Assembly (NCBI GenBank): GCA_910574455.1 | Contig: CAJSYZ010000006.1 | Span: 434,001 to 498,000, forward strand | Length of the DNA: 64,000 nt | Source of the DNA: Trichaptum fuscoviolaceum | Lineage: Eukaryota > Basidiomycota > Agaricomycetes > Hymenochaetales > Trichaptaceae | Direction: 5' to 3' | Shown here: piece after piece, positions 35,857 to 46,605 of the stretch | Numbering within the stretch: position 1 is the stretch's first letter | How the letters are laid out: each line of letters opens with the position of its first letter | Program-made: the position numbers and the translations under genes | The notes under the pieces: generated by a model | Databases searched by the model: none | The model's input: the letters and a program-made list of their open reading frames with translations, nothing else | Told to the model about the DNA's origin: nothing

Positions 35857-38730
35857 TCAGAGCCAGCTTGTCCCCGTCAGGCTTCGCAATAACCTTCCGT
35901 ACTCGCATTCCGCGCGCGCAAAGTAGTCCTCGCCTTCGGATACATCAGAGCTTGCTGAACCACGCCTTTCTAATTTCAAAGTGCGAGGAGGGAGCAGATG
36001 CTGCTCCAGAGGCACGAGTGTCGAATGGCTCCAAGCTCCAGGAGATCCAGTGATCGAGTTGTGTGGGCTGTCGTATGTGCTTCGGGTATCCCAGTTGGGT
36101 TGCGTCGGTTCTTCCCGATGTTCAGCTTCACCATCAGAAGGTCTCCATGCTAAAGAGCCCGTGATCTGACGACTAGTAAAGTTAATGCTACGCTTGTGGA
36201 AGTCTCCCATGCGCTGACGCCATTCAACAACCGGGAAACGCTGAACAGCCGAACGAGCACGCAAGATAGCATGTTCTTCTTCCGTAGACTTAAGCGCCAT
36301 TTTTATTGTTTTCGTAAGCTGGGACAACATGTGTGCTGTTGAACTCGATTCGACAGGGAACCACTGTGTTCAAAGTCAGATTGCAAAACATTAGAAAAAA
36401 CGAATGCAAACTTACCCAACCAGGCATGAGACCGAGACCACCGTATGGAGGCGAAGTAGTGAACTCTGGCTTTGAGTACACTCGGTTCGGGTACATCTCC
36501 ATGAGACGAGCAAGCTTCTCCGCAGCGAAACGTCCATACAAGTCAATGACAGGCCCGACACAATTCAACTGAATCGAAGGGTGTTTTTCCAGTCTGGCAT
36601 TAATAAATGAGCAAACATTCATTTACTTAGCAAAATAGGATTAAGAAATAACTTACAGCGAAGGCATCATGTCTGCAATAAGATCTACACCCTTTTGCTT
36701 CAACCAACAACCAATGAACACGAATAGATCTGCCTAAGGATCCTGTGCAATACCAGCCCACTCCTGAGCCTGCTGCTTGAACTCCGTACATTTCGCCTCT
36801 GCTTCCTCATCAATCTGAATGTCCTTGATTTGAACAGGCTGTTCGTCCAAAGCAGCAATAACCGTTGGGTCCGGATTCGGGAGCGAGTCGACATGCTTGA
36901 GTGTCCAAAGCGCCGGGTAACGCGCCCACGACCGTTTACCATACTGTCAGAGACACCAGCGACACCGATCGATTTCTGGTGCACATTGATGAAGGATGCT
37001 GCGGCGTGGAGCAAGTTGAACGTGTTTCCGAACTGAACGAACGTGCTCCTTGCTGATATTGAACACCGAGCACACTTCCTTCATCTCCTCCTTCGTGCGG
37101 AGTGGCCACAACCCCTGGAGCTCCGCATTGTGGAGAGACAGACAGATGGGGAGGACCTTCGGGAGCAGATAGATAGGTGCGAGCGCACTGTGGTAGTCAT
37201 TAATGTGGTAGATATCAATCTGCGGGTAGCACCTAACGGTTGCTGCGATAGCCTGGTTCCATGTCGAGTAGAAGATAGCTGAGCTGATATCGTCATGCGC
37301 GCATGATACGGGTCCGCCTTTGTTTGTGCGCGGAAGACAGGCAAGTCGAGGACGATGTACGTGATGTTGTCGAGGACATGCGTCTCAACCTCGATAAGGT
37401 ACGGGTCGCCGAAGATAATGACTTCGATAGGTTCTGCAGGTTCGCCAGCAGGGTACTCAATGTCTTTAACCTTTGGTACAACCTAAATCAGGTCGATATC
37501 CGACATTGCCTTGCCCATCAAATCACACCAAGACCACCGATCTTGACCTTCAACTTCCAATATGATCTCGTACTCCAAAGTCGCAATGAGCATGGTCCTC
37601 CGCTTATTCTTGTCTTCCGGCCAGCCAATGATGTCGCCTGTATGCGCGTGTCCATGGCTCGAGTGTTTCTCCGACATCGGCGCCACATGCAGGTCTTGCG
37701 CAGACTTCGAGCCCAGCGAGCCAATGACGGGGAAATTGTGCGAATGATCCGGCTTCTTTTCCGTGAGACCCCACTGGTTGTACTTGATCCCGTAGAAGCT
37801 CCACATGAAGATCGCCACTGCCAATGTACCAGTGACAACCGGGATCGACAGGAGCAGCGCGTACATGATAGCGCCCACAGTGCTCTCCCCACGCGGCTCG
37901 AGGCTCCACCGCATCGTCGCGTCATCTACGACCAGCGTACAACGCGAGATGCGGGTGCGGCGGAGCACTGACGTTCAAGTAGTTGGGCGCAGCCAAGTTG
38001 GGCGGGAGGCGGTCATGACGCCGTTGCCGTCCGTGTCACCGTAGAAGTAGTCATCGAAGCCAAAAACGTTGAGCTGTAGGTACGTCGGCCATGTACTCAT
38101 AATTTCGAGCTCCCAGCGTCCGTCGGCGGTATTGTCCATCTGGAAGCTCACTCCTCTGTGGAAAACCCCAGGTATTGAACGGACCACGAGCAAGGAACTG
38201 AGGAACACGGCACTGATGAGCATAGTTCCTGTCCGCATGTACAACAGTATAGGATGATGCAGCAATAGCAGACCAGCCTATTGCAAAATTGATTAGCAGA
38301 TCACAGCACATACTAGTATAAGAGTAAGAGCACTTACATTGCACAATAATATGCTCGCCCGCCCACCAATTCTCATCATTGTCAAACAAGCTTTTATCTA
38401 TGCTCGTCACATCCTCATACGCCGTCCACGTCGTCCAGTTTTGACCATAATTCCACAAGAACCTGAACATATCTGCGCCCAGCGCCTGGTGCGTGAACGT
38501 GTACTTCCCAGAACCCGAGTCCAAGCCGAACGCATCGTTGTCGTAGTCCGCAGAGGGGAAGATCATAGGATTGCGCGCGGAGCCCTTGCGCACAAGGAGA
38601 TGGTCGCGTGCATTCGTGAACGAAGTGCCGTCCTGCGAAGGCGGGTTGTTCACAATGATGTCGATGATTCCGTCCGACGCGTTAGGAATCTCCGCACGCA
38701 AGGCAGTCCACAAGCCCAGTTTGATTTCCG
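35857..38730 (-). pseudogene. ags1: Alpha-1,3-glucan synthase internal fragment, left arm
   Basis: Reading leftwards from 38730, the translation follows the central part of fungal alpha-1,3-glucan synthase. Segments include LLVRKGSARNPMIFPSADYD, YTVVHADRNYAHQCRVPQFL and WPTYLQLNVFGFDDYFYGDT. A membrane-spanning stretch (AIMYALLLSIPVVTGTLAVA) comes next. The start of the GT5 synthase domain follows ([43 protein letters not shown]). Later come [28 protein letters not shown] and a C-terminal linker. Introns are kept, so capture was at DNA level. About 38 codons are missing near 36441, between FTTSPPY and GGLGLMPGW; these normally hold the catalytic SRDEPFG..EFG segment. Several frameshifts and a stop are present. 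It cannot encode an active enzyme. Confidence 0.85.
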
Positions 38731-39020
38731 TCTAATTTGAACATGGATGGTGGAGGAAGAGGCAATTGGCATTGCCGCACTTCAAGTTTTCTCAACTGGT
38801 TTCCTAATTCAAGTTTAGATGTAACAAAAATCGTAAAAATTTTCCAAGTCCCATGTTACTTGAGCACTGAAATCCTGACTTGCATTCTGATGTACTGAGA
38901 GATGGCTTGCATCCTGAAACACTCTTTATTTCAGTGAGTTAAGGCAATCAGTGTATTTTCAGACGAAGTAGCGACCCTTCAGACAGGTGCCAGCCAAATC
39001 AGGACGCGTCAGTCGCCGTA

Positions 39021-39043
39021 AGCAGAAAGTAGTTTCCCTGATG
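39021..39043 (-). repeat. Right terminal inverted repeat of the large element
   Basis: Perfect inverted match to 18878-18900 and exact inner end of the left arm. Sequence beyond 39043 shows no match to that beyond 55112. Confidence 0.6.
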
Positions 39044-39373
39044 CATCATCATGCGTACCGGAATGAGTCTTAAAAGAAGATTGCAAGATCAAATTCACAT
39101 TGCAACTATTAGGTACGATGCAATGCTCGAGAGAACAGATTGCATAGCATATCAAAGCTTGCGGTCATCGGTATCGAAAGTAGGACGGGAATCACCCTGT
39201 AGTCCGTGAAAGCCGCATCGCAATAATACATATGTTCTCCTAGCACCACATTATTCTTCGTTTTGGTATCATTTTTTTTATTGAAATATATGCACATTCG
39301 GGCAAGGGTACCGTATCCCAGTCAACGAAGTTTCCGGTTGAGAAAACAAATAACAGTTGATGCAGACGAGAGC

Positions 39374-40533
39374 TCAGGGGCAGAACGTGAGCGTGTAGTC
39401 AGCGTTCAGGCTAGAGGGACACGTCCAGAGCGCCGTGCCGGAGCTCTCGTCGAACGCGTAAGCGTACGCATTGGGGCAATTTCCTTTGAAGTATGAGTAG
39501 AACTCAACGCCGGACGGGGGGCACGTCGCCGGCGTGTTGTGCGAGCCCGAGCAGCAGTTCGCCGAGTTAGCTGTAGAAAGGTGTGGCTATGAGGGATCAA
39601 ATCAATGGATACCTTAAGACAATGAACGTACCTTGGTTTCCATCGAGGTTTGCCTCGCAGGCACTTTTGCATCCGAGAGGGAAGCCCGTGGAATCAAACG
39701 GTCCCTTTAATTGTGCAGGGCCTATTCCGCGGACACCGTTTAGAGATATGGGATTTTACCTGGGATAAAATGCTCACAGTTCGGGCCCAGATCGACCGGG
39801 CAATCTGCCACGGGGCAACCGACGTTGTTCGTAATACGCATGGGAAGGTCATAGCCATCGACAAGGGAAACTGGAAAGAAAATAATAAATGTGATGTCCT
39901 TTGCATTGCAGAAATAATGATATTTACCATCATAGAAATCATTGTTTCCGTCTCCTTCAAGTGTCCACTCGGCTACTGTCGCAGGCGGGACACCCTGATT
40001 TGGTTTCTCAGATGAACAACAGAGCAATTTGATACTTGGCGTGAAGGCTCACAGTTCCAGTATGGGGATCGCAGAGCAAGCCTCCGTTACAACCTCCCGT
40101 AGCACATGAGTTTGGACCCGGGTTGACACTGAAGTCGCAGTTACGGCGTCCCCAAATACGACCCGCTTTCCAGTTGTTTGGGACTTCAAAGGTCACAGTC
40201 TGGAAAGCGGCTTGCTGCCACCTACAGAGTAGGATCAAGAACTTGTTCATGGAAGAACAGAAGATAACTTACCCTGTAGGCTGGTTGGGAACGTTCGGTG
40301 CGACATTGAGATCTGTGAAGAGCTGAGGAACTCATGAGACGATTTTCAGAGCTAAAGATGTTGCTTTCTTACAGCAGGCCTGCGTTGAAACTGTCAATGA
40401 GGGCAGCGACTTGCGAAATTGAAAGCGTTGAGACTCACCAAATAGTAAACGGACACTGGTTGAACACAGTGAATGTCCTAGCAGCGGCGCCAGAAGCGAG
40501 GGCAAGAGAAAATGCAGCTGTGAAGAACTTCAT
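39374..40533 (-). CDS. Thaumatin-like protein 1
   Basis: The start at 40533 gives a signal peptide (MKFFTAAFSLALASGAAA). The thaumatin N terminus follows: RTFTVFNQCPFTIW. After introns come FTDLNVAPNVPNQPTGW, VPNNWKAGRIWGRRNCDF and NPGPNSCATGGCNGGLLCD. Then GVPPATVAEWTLEGDGNNDF, VSLVDGYDLPMRITNN, DLGPNCE, FPLGCKSACEANLDGNQ, NCCSG, CPPSGVEFYSYFKGNCPNAY and the terminal YTLTFCP. The cysteine pattern and the family signature are complete. Fungal members are secreted, and several bind or cut beta-1,3-glucan during fruiting-body development and senescence. About seven short introns. A close paralogue lies at 46606-47792 on the same strand. No damage seen. Confidence 0.88.
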
Positions 40534-40592
40534 TGTTGTTTAGACTACTTGAGGACTGTGGTCTGGGTGATAACTTCGGAGATTCTTGCTCG

Positions 40593-40600
40593 TTTTATAG
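40593..40600 (-). promoter_or_regulatory. TATA box of thaumatin-like gene 1
   Basis: CTATAAAA on the minus strand, about 60 bp upstream of the start at 40533; the paralogue has a TATA-like box at the same distance. Confidence 0.5.
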
Positions 40601-40879
40601 CGATAGTCTTGATCTTAGTTTTCCCATTGCAAGAGAGAAGTATCCGCAAGGCGATGAACTGCGATGGAGACCATGCGTACATGTTGTATCATGCGCCCAT
40701 ATCACAGCGAATCACGATCTGCCGAGATACACAGCGATCCTCAGTCCGAGTGTCCAGCGCAGAACACGACTCAGAATAGCAGGACGTCGGCTCTACGGAG
40801 CTAAACAAGCGAGAAAGCTTCTGCCACCAAAGCATGAGTACGTCATTGATGAGAATTGCCATACATGGGGTTTCTTGTT

Positions 40880-42450
40880 GGAGGTTCCAAATAGCACAGT
40901 TTAGACAGCGATGTGAGGAGACTCGTGATATAGTTCGGTATACCAGGTGGGCGTAGATGTCTCTGGGAGGATTCGACGGATCACGAAGAAGCCAATGCGA
41001 TCCTCGCCAATAAAGACACAAATACCCACTCCAGCGCGGGAAATGTATCACTTCGACGGCGGCGCGGAGAAACCTCGCGCATAAGCAGATTTCTTATACC
41101 AGATTAATCATATGAAAGACTCGAGAAAGTCGATACCCGCTGTCCAGTTAAAATGGAATCGCAAGATAGTAATTTGTTTGTCTTGGTGGTGTGGGCCGGT
41201 GAGGTACTTCGCGATGGGAAGTATGACAAAAGGAGGTTAACAAATCACGATTTAATGAGATGGAACCTCGAAGAAGCCGTCTCGACTGAACAGGAGATTC
41301 ATTAGACGTACAGTCTTGAAGTCGGCCACACGTTTCCTGAGATCACGTTGCCTTCGCCGCGCTGGCGACAATATAAGAAGCACATCAAATAAACATCCTT
41401 TGCACTATATCAAGACCATATTCGGCTCAATTGCGATGGAATCAGTTGGAAACCTAAGATGTAGTGGACTTGAGCATTATGACACCCGTGCAGCATACTT
41501 GAATAGACTAGTCACTTACCTGGTTCCGCGTGCCCTCTGCGGACACATGGCTTGCCTCGCAGCCCTAGTCATAGTCAGATTGCCATAGAAGTACCAGATC
41601 GTCGCGGGATTCTCAGGTACATAAGTAAGCAAATTGATGCCAGTTATTTGAGAACAAGTTGTCAGAGATTGCCGATATGAACGGTGAAAAACAACACATG
41701 ATGTGAGACAACCGGGAGACGCTTATGCTTTCCCGGTTGTAAGCCATAGTTGTGAGAGAATTTGATGATCTGGCGACCTTTTGAACCCGTTTTGCAGCTG
41801 CACGGGAATTGTCACGGGGGAGTTTGGATTGAGAAGCGATGCGAGGAGACTCGTGATAGAGTCGGGAATGCCAGGTGGAATATGACGGATTACGAAGAAG
41901 CCAATGTATTCGTCGCCGATAGAAACAAAACATACCCACTCCTGCGCGGGAAGTGCATCAATTCGACGGTTACGCGGGGAGGCCTCGCGCACCAATTGAA
42001 TTTCGATGGTGTCTTGACCGGTAAGCTCGAAAATAGGTGCTCAAAATCCACAATTTCATGAAACAGCACTCGAAGAAGCCGTCGCGGCTTAGCAGAGAGA
42101 ATCGTGAATCGTGTGCCCTTGGCGTTGCCAATATGTTTGGATCACCCTTCGCTGTGCTGGTGGCGACAAATAAGCCATCAAAAAGACGTCCTTCTCAATA
42201 GATCAAGACCATATTCGGCTCGATTGCGTCGCTATTGAACAAAGAGCCTGAGATGTGGCTGACTTCAGCATAATGGCATCCATGCAGCAGACTTATATGA
42301 CCGATCACTTACCTGCTTCCTCGTGCTCTCTACGGACACATGACATTGCTTTGCAGTCCAAAGAGCCGAGCCCTTCTCAGCTTTCAAAGGATCTGCTGGA
42401 TTGTCGCGGGATTGTCAGGAACACAAGCAAGTTGTTGTCACTATGGTGAG
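40880..42450. repeat. Two diverged tandem copies of an unknown coding relic
   Basis: About 40900-41590 and 41810-42450 align in the same order: GCGAGGAGACTCGTGATA, then GATTACGAAGAAGCCAATG-like, AAGAAGCCGTC, ATCAAGACCATATTCGGCTC, and a CTTACCTG splice-donor-like site on the minus strand. On the minus strand the second copy reads IGDEYIGFFVIRHIPPGIPD and the first VSIGEDRIGFFVIR only after a one-base shift. So a multi-exon minus-strand gene seems to have been duplicated and then decayed. I cannot name it. Confidence 0.5.
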
Positions 42451-42724
42451 CCATATCTGGAAGACGTCGGAAATGTCAAAGTCTGCCATAGCTGCAGGGA
42501 AAAAGCAGTCGACCATGAGATACGATAGAAACACCATTGTATGTATCTTGTAGATAACTGTAATCGTATAGATGGTAGCGATAGGACAAGAGTCAAGCCC
42601 AACTGAATCTATGGTATTATCTCTCAACTTTCGCTCAAGTTCTCACGATGCCAACGGACCGGGAGCAACCATGATTTTCAATTCCTGCTTTCAACCTCCA
42701 CCACCGCACGTCTCTGCTAGTTCA

Positions 42725-43325
42725 ATGGTACGTATTGAGACTATATAATGCATAGAGTACGAACTCACGCAGTAAATTCAGGCATCCTTACATTTCTGTT
42801 CGGAATGTAACAATCTTTTGTACCCAAAGGCCGACCAGGAGCGGCGAGTCATGGTCTACGCCTGCCGTATCTGCAGCTTTGACGCGATCGGGGAGAACAA
42901 ATGTGTGTATAGGAACGATCTTTTGACGGTCACGAAGTGCGTATACTCATCTATCTATTTTCCAAGAGTTAAGAAGAACTAACACAAATCGCCTGTCAGG
43001 GAACAAGTTGGTGTAATCACCGACATTGGTTCTGATGCGACTTTGGCACGTTTACTACTGCCTACACGTTCGTAAGAGACTGACAAAGATGTTTAAAAGG
43101 CGCACTCCAGTTTGACGTGCCCGCAATGCGGCAACCAAGAGTACGTAGACAGCCTTTTGCATCCTCAACTCTCGCTCACCGAGACTTCGTTTCTTCAGCT
43201 GCGTCTTCTTCCAGGATCAATCAAAGCGGCGTGAAACACGTATGATCCTATTCTACGTTTGCACGTCGTGTAACCACGCATTCACGGATCCGGGACTAAA
43301 AGTGGAAACGTCGCGTGAAGACTGA
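42725..43325 (+). CDS. RPB9: DNA-directed RNA polymerase II subunit RPB9
   Basis: The first exon is only the ATG (42725-42727). Intron 42728-42781 leads to ASLHFCSECNNLLYPKADQ, the N-terminal zinc ribbon, with its second Cys pair in YACRICSF. An intron then joins in phase to EQVGVITDIGSDATLAR, the conserved linker. The C-terminal ribbon is CPQCG ... CVFFQDQSKRRETRMILFYV CTSCNHAF, ending SRED. Both zinc ribbons have all four cysteines. RPB9 is a small Pol II subunit in the jaw, acting in start-site choice, fidelity and transcript cleavage. The intron between linker and second ribbon (near 43074-43112) is short in my reading (39 nt) and may be placed wrongly. Host gene inside the 16 kb framed by the inverted repeat. 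Confidence 0.9.
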
Positions 43326-43329
43326 TAGC

Positions 43330-44035
43330 TTGGTAGTTGACATGCAATCCTGCATGAACATCTCGCACCATTGGACCTTCATCACCGCCCGCTCAAATTG
43401 CAAAAGATTCTGATGTCTGCGTCAGTCATGGGTTGCCTAGAGCCTTGGCTGAACATTAGCCTATCTTTTGTGTGGCACACTCCCACCTACATCAGAGCTT
43501 TGCCTTTGGTATTGTCCACTTCTCGTATTCTTCTTCGTATGCTAGGTGGATGTGGAAAAAACGAATATCATTTGTATTATGTTGTAATTATAATTGGTTT
43601 CCCGGCGACTGATTGGCACGCCTCTTGCTTCGGCCTCCCACACCACCGCTTGACCTCAGCTTCCTTCGGGCAACAATACCTCCGACGAAACAACCGGGAA
43701 GCACTGTCCAACAAGCCTGAGCAGACTATGAGCTGAAGGACGAAAGAAAAGAAAGAAAAAAGCGCACACACCAATTGTAAGTACGTGTACTGCGCATCAC
43801 GCTCTACCAAAAGCTATGCAACGAATTGATGTCTAACAATTCTTCTTTGATTGATCGTCTGCCTTGTTGTTTGCCTCAGTTGCCGTACCGAAAGTCGCCT
43901 GAATCAAGGAGGAGCTGCGTCTTAACCCTGCCACCGACGACCAAACCTGTTTCCAGCCATTAATCACGCAAAATCAAATAAACTCTAGCTTTTATCCTTC
44001 CTCGTTGTTTTGACCGCTCAACAACTTGTGCGACT
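43330..44035. other. Intergenic between RPB9 and the G-alpha gene
   Basis: About 700 bp with an open frame of 121 codons at 43371-43736 that shows no domain. It presumably holds the RPB9 terminator and the G-alpha promoter. Confidence 0.4.
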
Positions 44036-46063
44036 ATGGGACGCGCACCAGGCGCAGATGACGACCCGCTCACGCTGGCCATTGCGCCGCCGACAGACGA
44101 GACGCCGGAGATGAGGACACATCGCTTGCAGGACGAGCAGCGCGCGAAGGAAATCAGCGACGAGATCGACAACCAGCTCTCGCTCGAGCGCAATGCGCTA
44201 AAGAAGAGGCAGAAAATGGTCAAAGTACTACTATTGGGACAAAGCGAAAGCGGTGAGTGCTGTTTTATTGAGGAACCATGTGCTCGGCGGTTTCTCGGCC
44301 AGCATGCTGGTGTGCATCAAGGGCGACGACCCTGCCAGTGCGAGTGTTGAGTTCGAGCATTGCTCGGGTTTTTTTTATGGAATGGTTGGCGCATGGGATG
44401 TGTAGTCGCTGGCGCTTCTCAGTTCATACTTTTTTCAATTCAAAGCTGATATAACATCCAGGGAAATCAACCACTCTAAAAAGTGCGTATACAGTGCCTT
44501 GCCCCACTGAAATGCTAATCTATCGTTGATAGACTTTCAGCTAACCTATGCACGCAAGGCCTGGGTCGCTGATAAGGAGGCCTGGCGCGTTGTTATCCAA
44601 CTCAACCTTGTCCGCTCCATCAACACAGTCGCAGATGCGGTCTTGTCTGAGCTCGATGACCACGGCCTACCAGAAGCAGACGTGTCGACCGACGGAGATG
44701 ATGGCGGATCCATCATAGCTACGGCACCCGAAGTTGCGTTTGCATTGACGGAGGTACATCGCGAGCTCGTAGAGCGCCTCAAGCCACTGCGCGCCGTGCA
44801 AACTGACCTTGAGATACGTTTGGGATCGGGTGCGGAGGAGAACTTTGGTCCACCAAGTTCACCGTCACGATTTCTCAGTGCGTCTGGTCTTCCTCTCGGA
44901 CAAAATGGGGTCGACCCCACCCAGGCACAAGGCAGCAGCACGAATGGATATGGTCTCCCTGAAGCCAAACCTCAGGAGTTCTTCGTGCGTTCGAATGGAT
45001 GGAAGAGTGCGCTCTCTCGGCTCAAGCCACGCATGTCGACGAGCTCGCGGTCTGAACGCTCAGAAGACCACAATGCTCTCACCATCGCGGACGCAAAAGG
45101 CTCTATAAAGGCACTATGGACGGACAGTGTTGTGCAGGACCTGATCAAGCAGAGAAAGGTTCGGTTACAGGATTGTGCAGAATTGTGCGTTCATCAGATT
45201 GTATATCCTTTCTCATCTGATTATTTCTCAGCTTCTTGGGTGAGGTCGATCGTGTGGCAGACCTCAGTTACACGCCCTCAGATGATGATGTCATTCGGGC
45301 TCGGCTTCGAACGATAGGTGTACAGGAACACCGAATCCTATTGGAGACGGGTCCTGAAGCTGGCAAGGAATGGCTTATTTATGACGTTGGCGGCTCAAGA
45401 TCGATGGTGATTTCATCACAAGTCTATCCGTCGCTCTATTAATGTCTTTTACAGCGAGCTCAATGGCCATCGTACTTCGACGACGTGAACGCGATCATCT
45501 TCCTTGCGCCCGTCAATTGCTTTGACGAACGACTGTTAGAAGATCGCACGATAAACCGACTGGATGACTCATTACAACTCTGGAAATTCGTATGCACAAA
45601 TAAGCTGCTCGCTCAGACGGAACTTGTGCTCTTCCTCAACAAATGCGATCTGCTTGACAAGAAGCTGCGTAACGGTGCGAAGTTCTCGGATTGGGTAAAG
45701 AGCTATACTGGCCCCAATGACGCTGTGCAAGTTGCGACCTGTGCGTACCTTACAATTCTGATTGTTTGCTCATTGGCTGACACCACATGTAGATTTGAAA
45801 GGCAAGTTCACGGAAGTTTGCCGACACTACTCTAAGGAACACAGGGGACTTCATGTCCATTTCACGTCGGTGGTCGTAAGTTACCTTGTTCAAATATACG
45901 CTATTAAACTAACTCTATCCTTTCAGGATACAAAAGCAACGGCAAAGACTCTCGCAGCTGGTGAGTATTATTATGTAAAGCAATGCTCGCATACGTGTCT
46001 AACGTTCATGTAGTCCAAGATGGAATACTTCGCACAAACTTACGGCAACTAGACCTCATTTGA
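44036..46063 (+). CDS. Divergent G-protein alpha subunit with Ser in place of catalytic Gln
   Basis: Eight exons: 44036-44252, 44462-44482, 44533-45184, 45232-45406, 45455-45740, 45793-45875, 45927-45960, 46014-46063. The P-loop GQSESGKST is formed across a 21-nt microexon. Switch I RLRTIGV keeps the Arg and the Mg-binding Thr. Switch II is DVGGSRS, where classical G-alphas have DVGGQRS. NKCDLLDKK (base recognition) and a degenerate TSVVDTKAT follow; the end is NLRQLDLI. A Ser/Gly-rich insert of roughly 150 residues lies in the helical domain, so the protein is about 500 residues against the usual 350. The start MGRAPG keeps Gly2 but lacks the usual myristoylation Ser and palmitoylation Cys. 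The role would be heterotrimeric G-protein signalling at the membrane. The Ser codon is 45395-45397. Confidence 0.88.
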
Positions 46064-46605
46064 AACCCTTCTTTTCTGCTCTGTATAGTCATAACACTCA
46101 TCCATCCTTTTTCAGTCAAACTTTACGGTTTGTTCACGCCTCTTCTTCTGTCTCGTCTGAATGCGCTGTGTCCGGTGGCTTTTTGCTCATTATGTTATTA
46201 ATTACTGTTTTGTTTTCTGATGGAAGCTTAAATTATGAAACAGAGGACTTTGGAGCTTTTTCCGTTGCCCCTGTTTCCTGTATTCTTGTCAGGAATTTTT
46301 TCTCCGATCATCTCGACTGAAAGGTTTTACTCATATTCTCAGCAAGTTAAGTCAAGTCCGTCGGAGCAGGCTCCTTTAGTTTTGTAGTTCTAAGCCTACA
46401 TCAGATTCCATAACGCGATTGGCATTTCACATACAGAAGCTGGTCTTCCCGCGAACGCAAAACTCGTACACACATCAATGATTGATTAGAAGAGAAAATT
46501 TCTTGATCCCCAACTAATGAAATCCTACAAATTATAGCTGCAATTTAGTTTAAGTCGAAGAAAATATGTAATGGACCTTTGGTTTCACAATTTAGAATAA
46601 GACAG
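46064..46605. other. Convergent intergenic region
   Basis: 3' regions of the G-alpha gene (plus) and thaumatin-like gene 2 (minus). No further gene supported. Confidence 0.4.

Larger units (their letters stand above)
18878..39043. mobile_element. Candidate 20.2-kb Plavaka-type DNA transposon with cargo
   Basis: The region is framed by a perfect 23-bp inverted repeat (18878-18900 and 39021-39043, beginning CATCAGGGAAACTACTTTC). Inside lie a Plavaka-type transposase, other genes typical of basidiomycete repeats, a captured glucan-synthase fragment and an exonuclease. The subterminal part (about 19000-19260) has repeated CAGTGCTTCA-like words; recurring CACTGGCA, ACTAGTAGTA and CTTCAAGTT words fill non-coding parts. 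A second copy of the right part begins with the same terminus at 55112. No target-site duplication is evident: flanks are GTAA on the left and CATC on the right. The limits could therefore be wrong, or two abutting elements could be involved. Confidence 0.5.
31698..39043 (+). repeat. Left arm of a 7.35-kb near-identical inverted repeat
   Basis: Matches the reverse complement of 55112-64000 with only a handful of differences noticed over 7.3 kb. The inner ends are exactly defined: 39043 on the left and 55112 on the right. The outer end on the right is cut by the window edge, so the repeat may be longer. A 1534-bp insertion present in the right arm is absent here; the empty site is GCTTAAGC at 31807-31814. 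Confidence 0.95.

Noticed and set aside
37303..37971. 222-codon plus-strand frame in the left arm (mirrored at 56184-56852)
   Set aside because: It is antisense to the well-recognised glucan-synthase fragment.
43371..43736. 121-codon frame after RPB9
   Set aside because: No domain, no splice context, and composition like the surrounding non-coding DNA.
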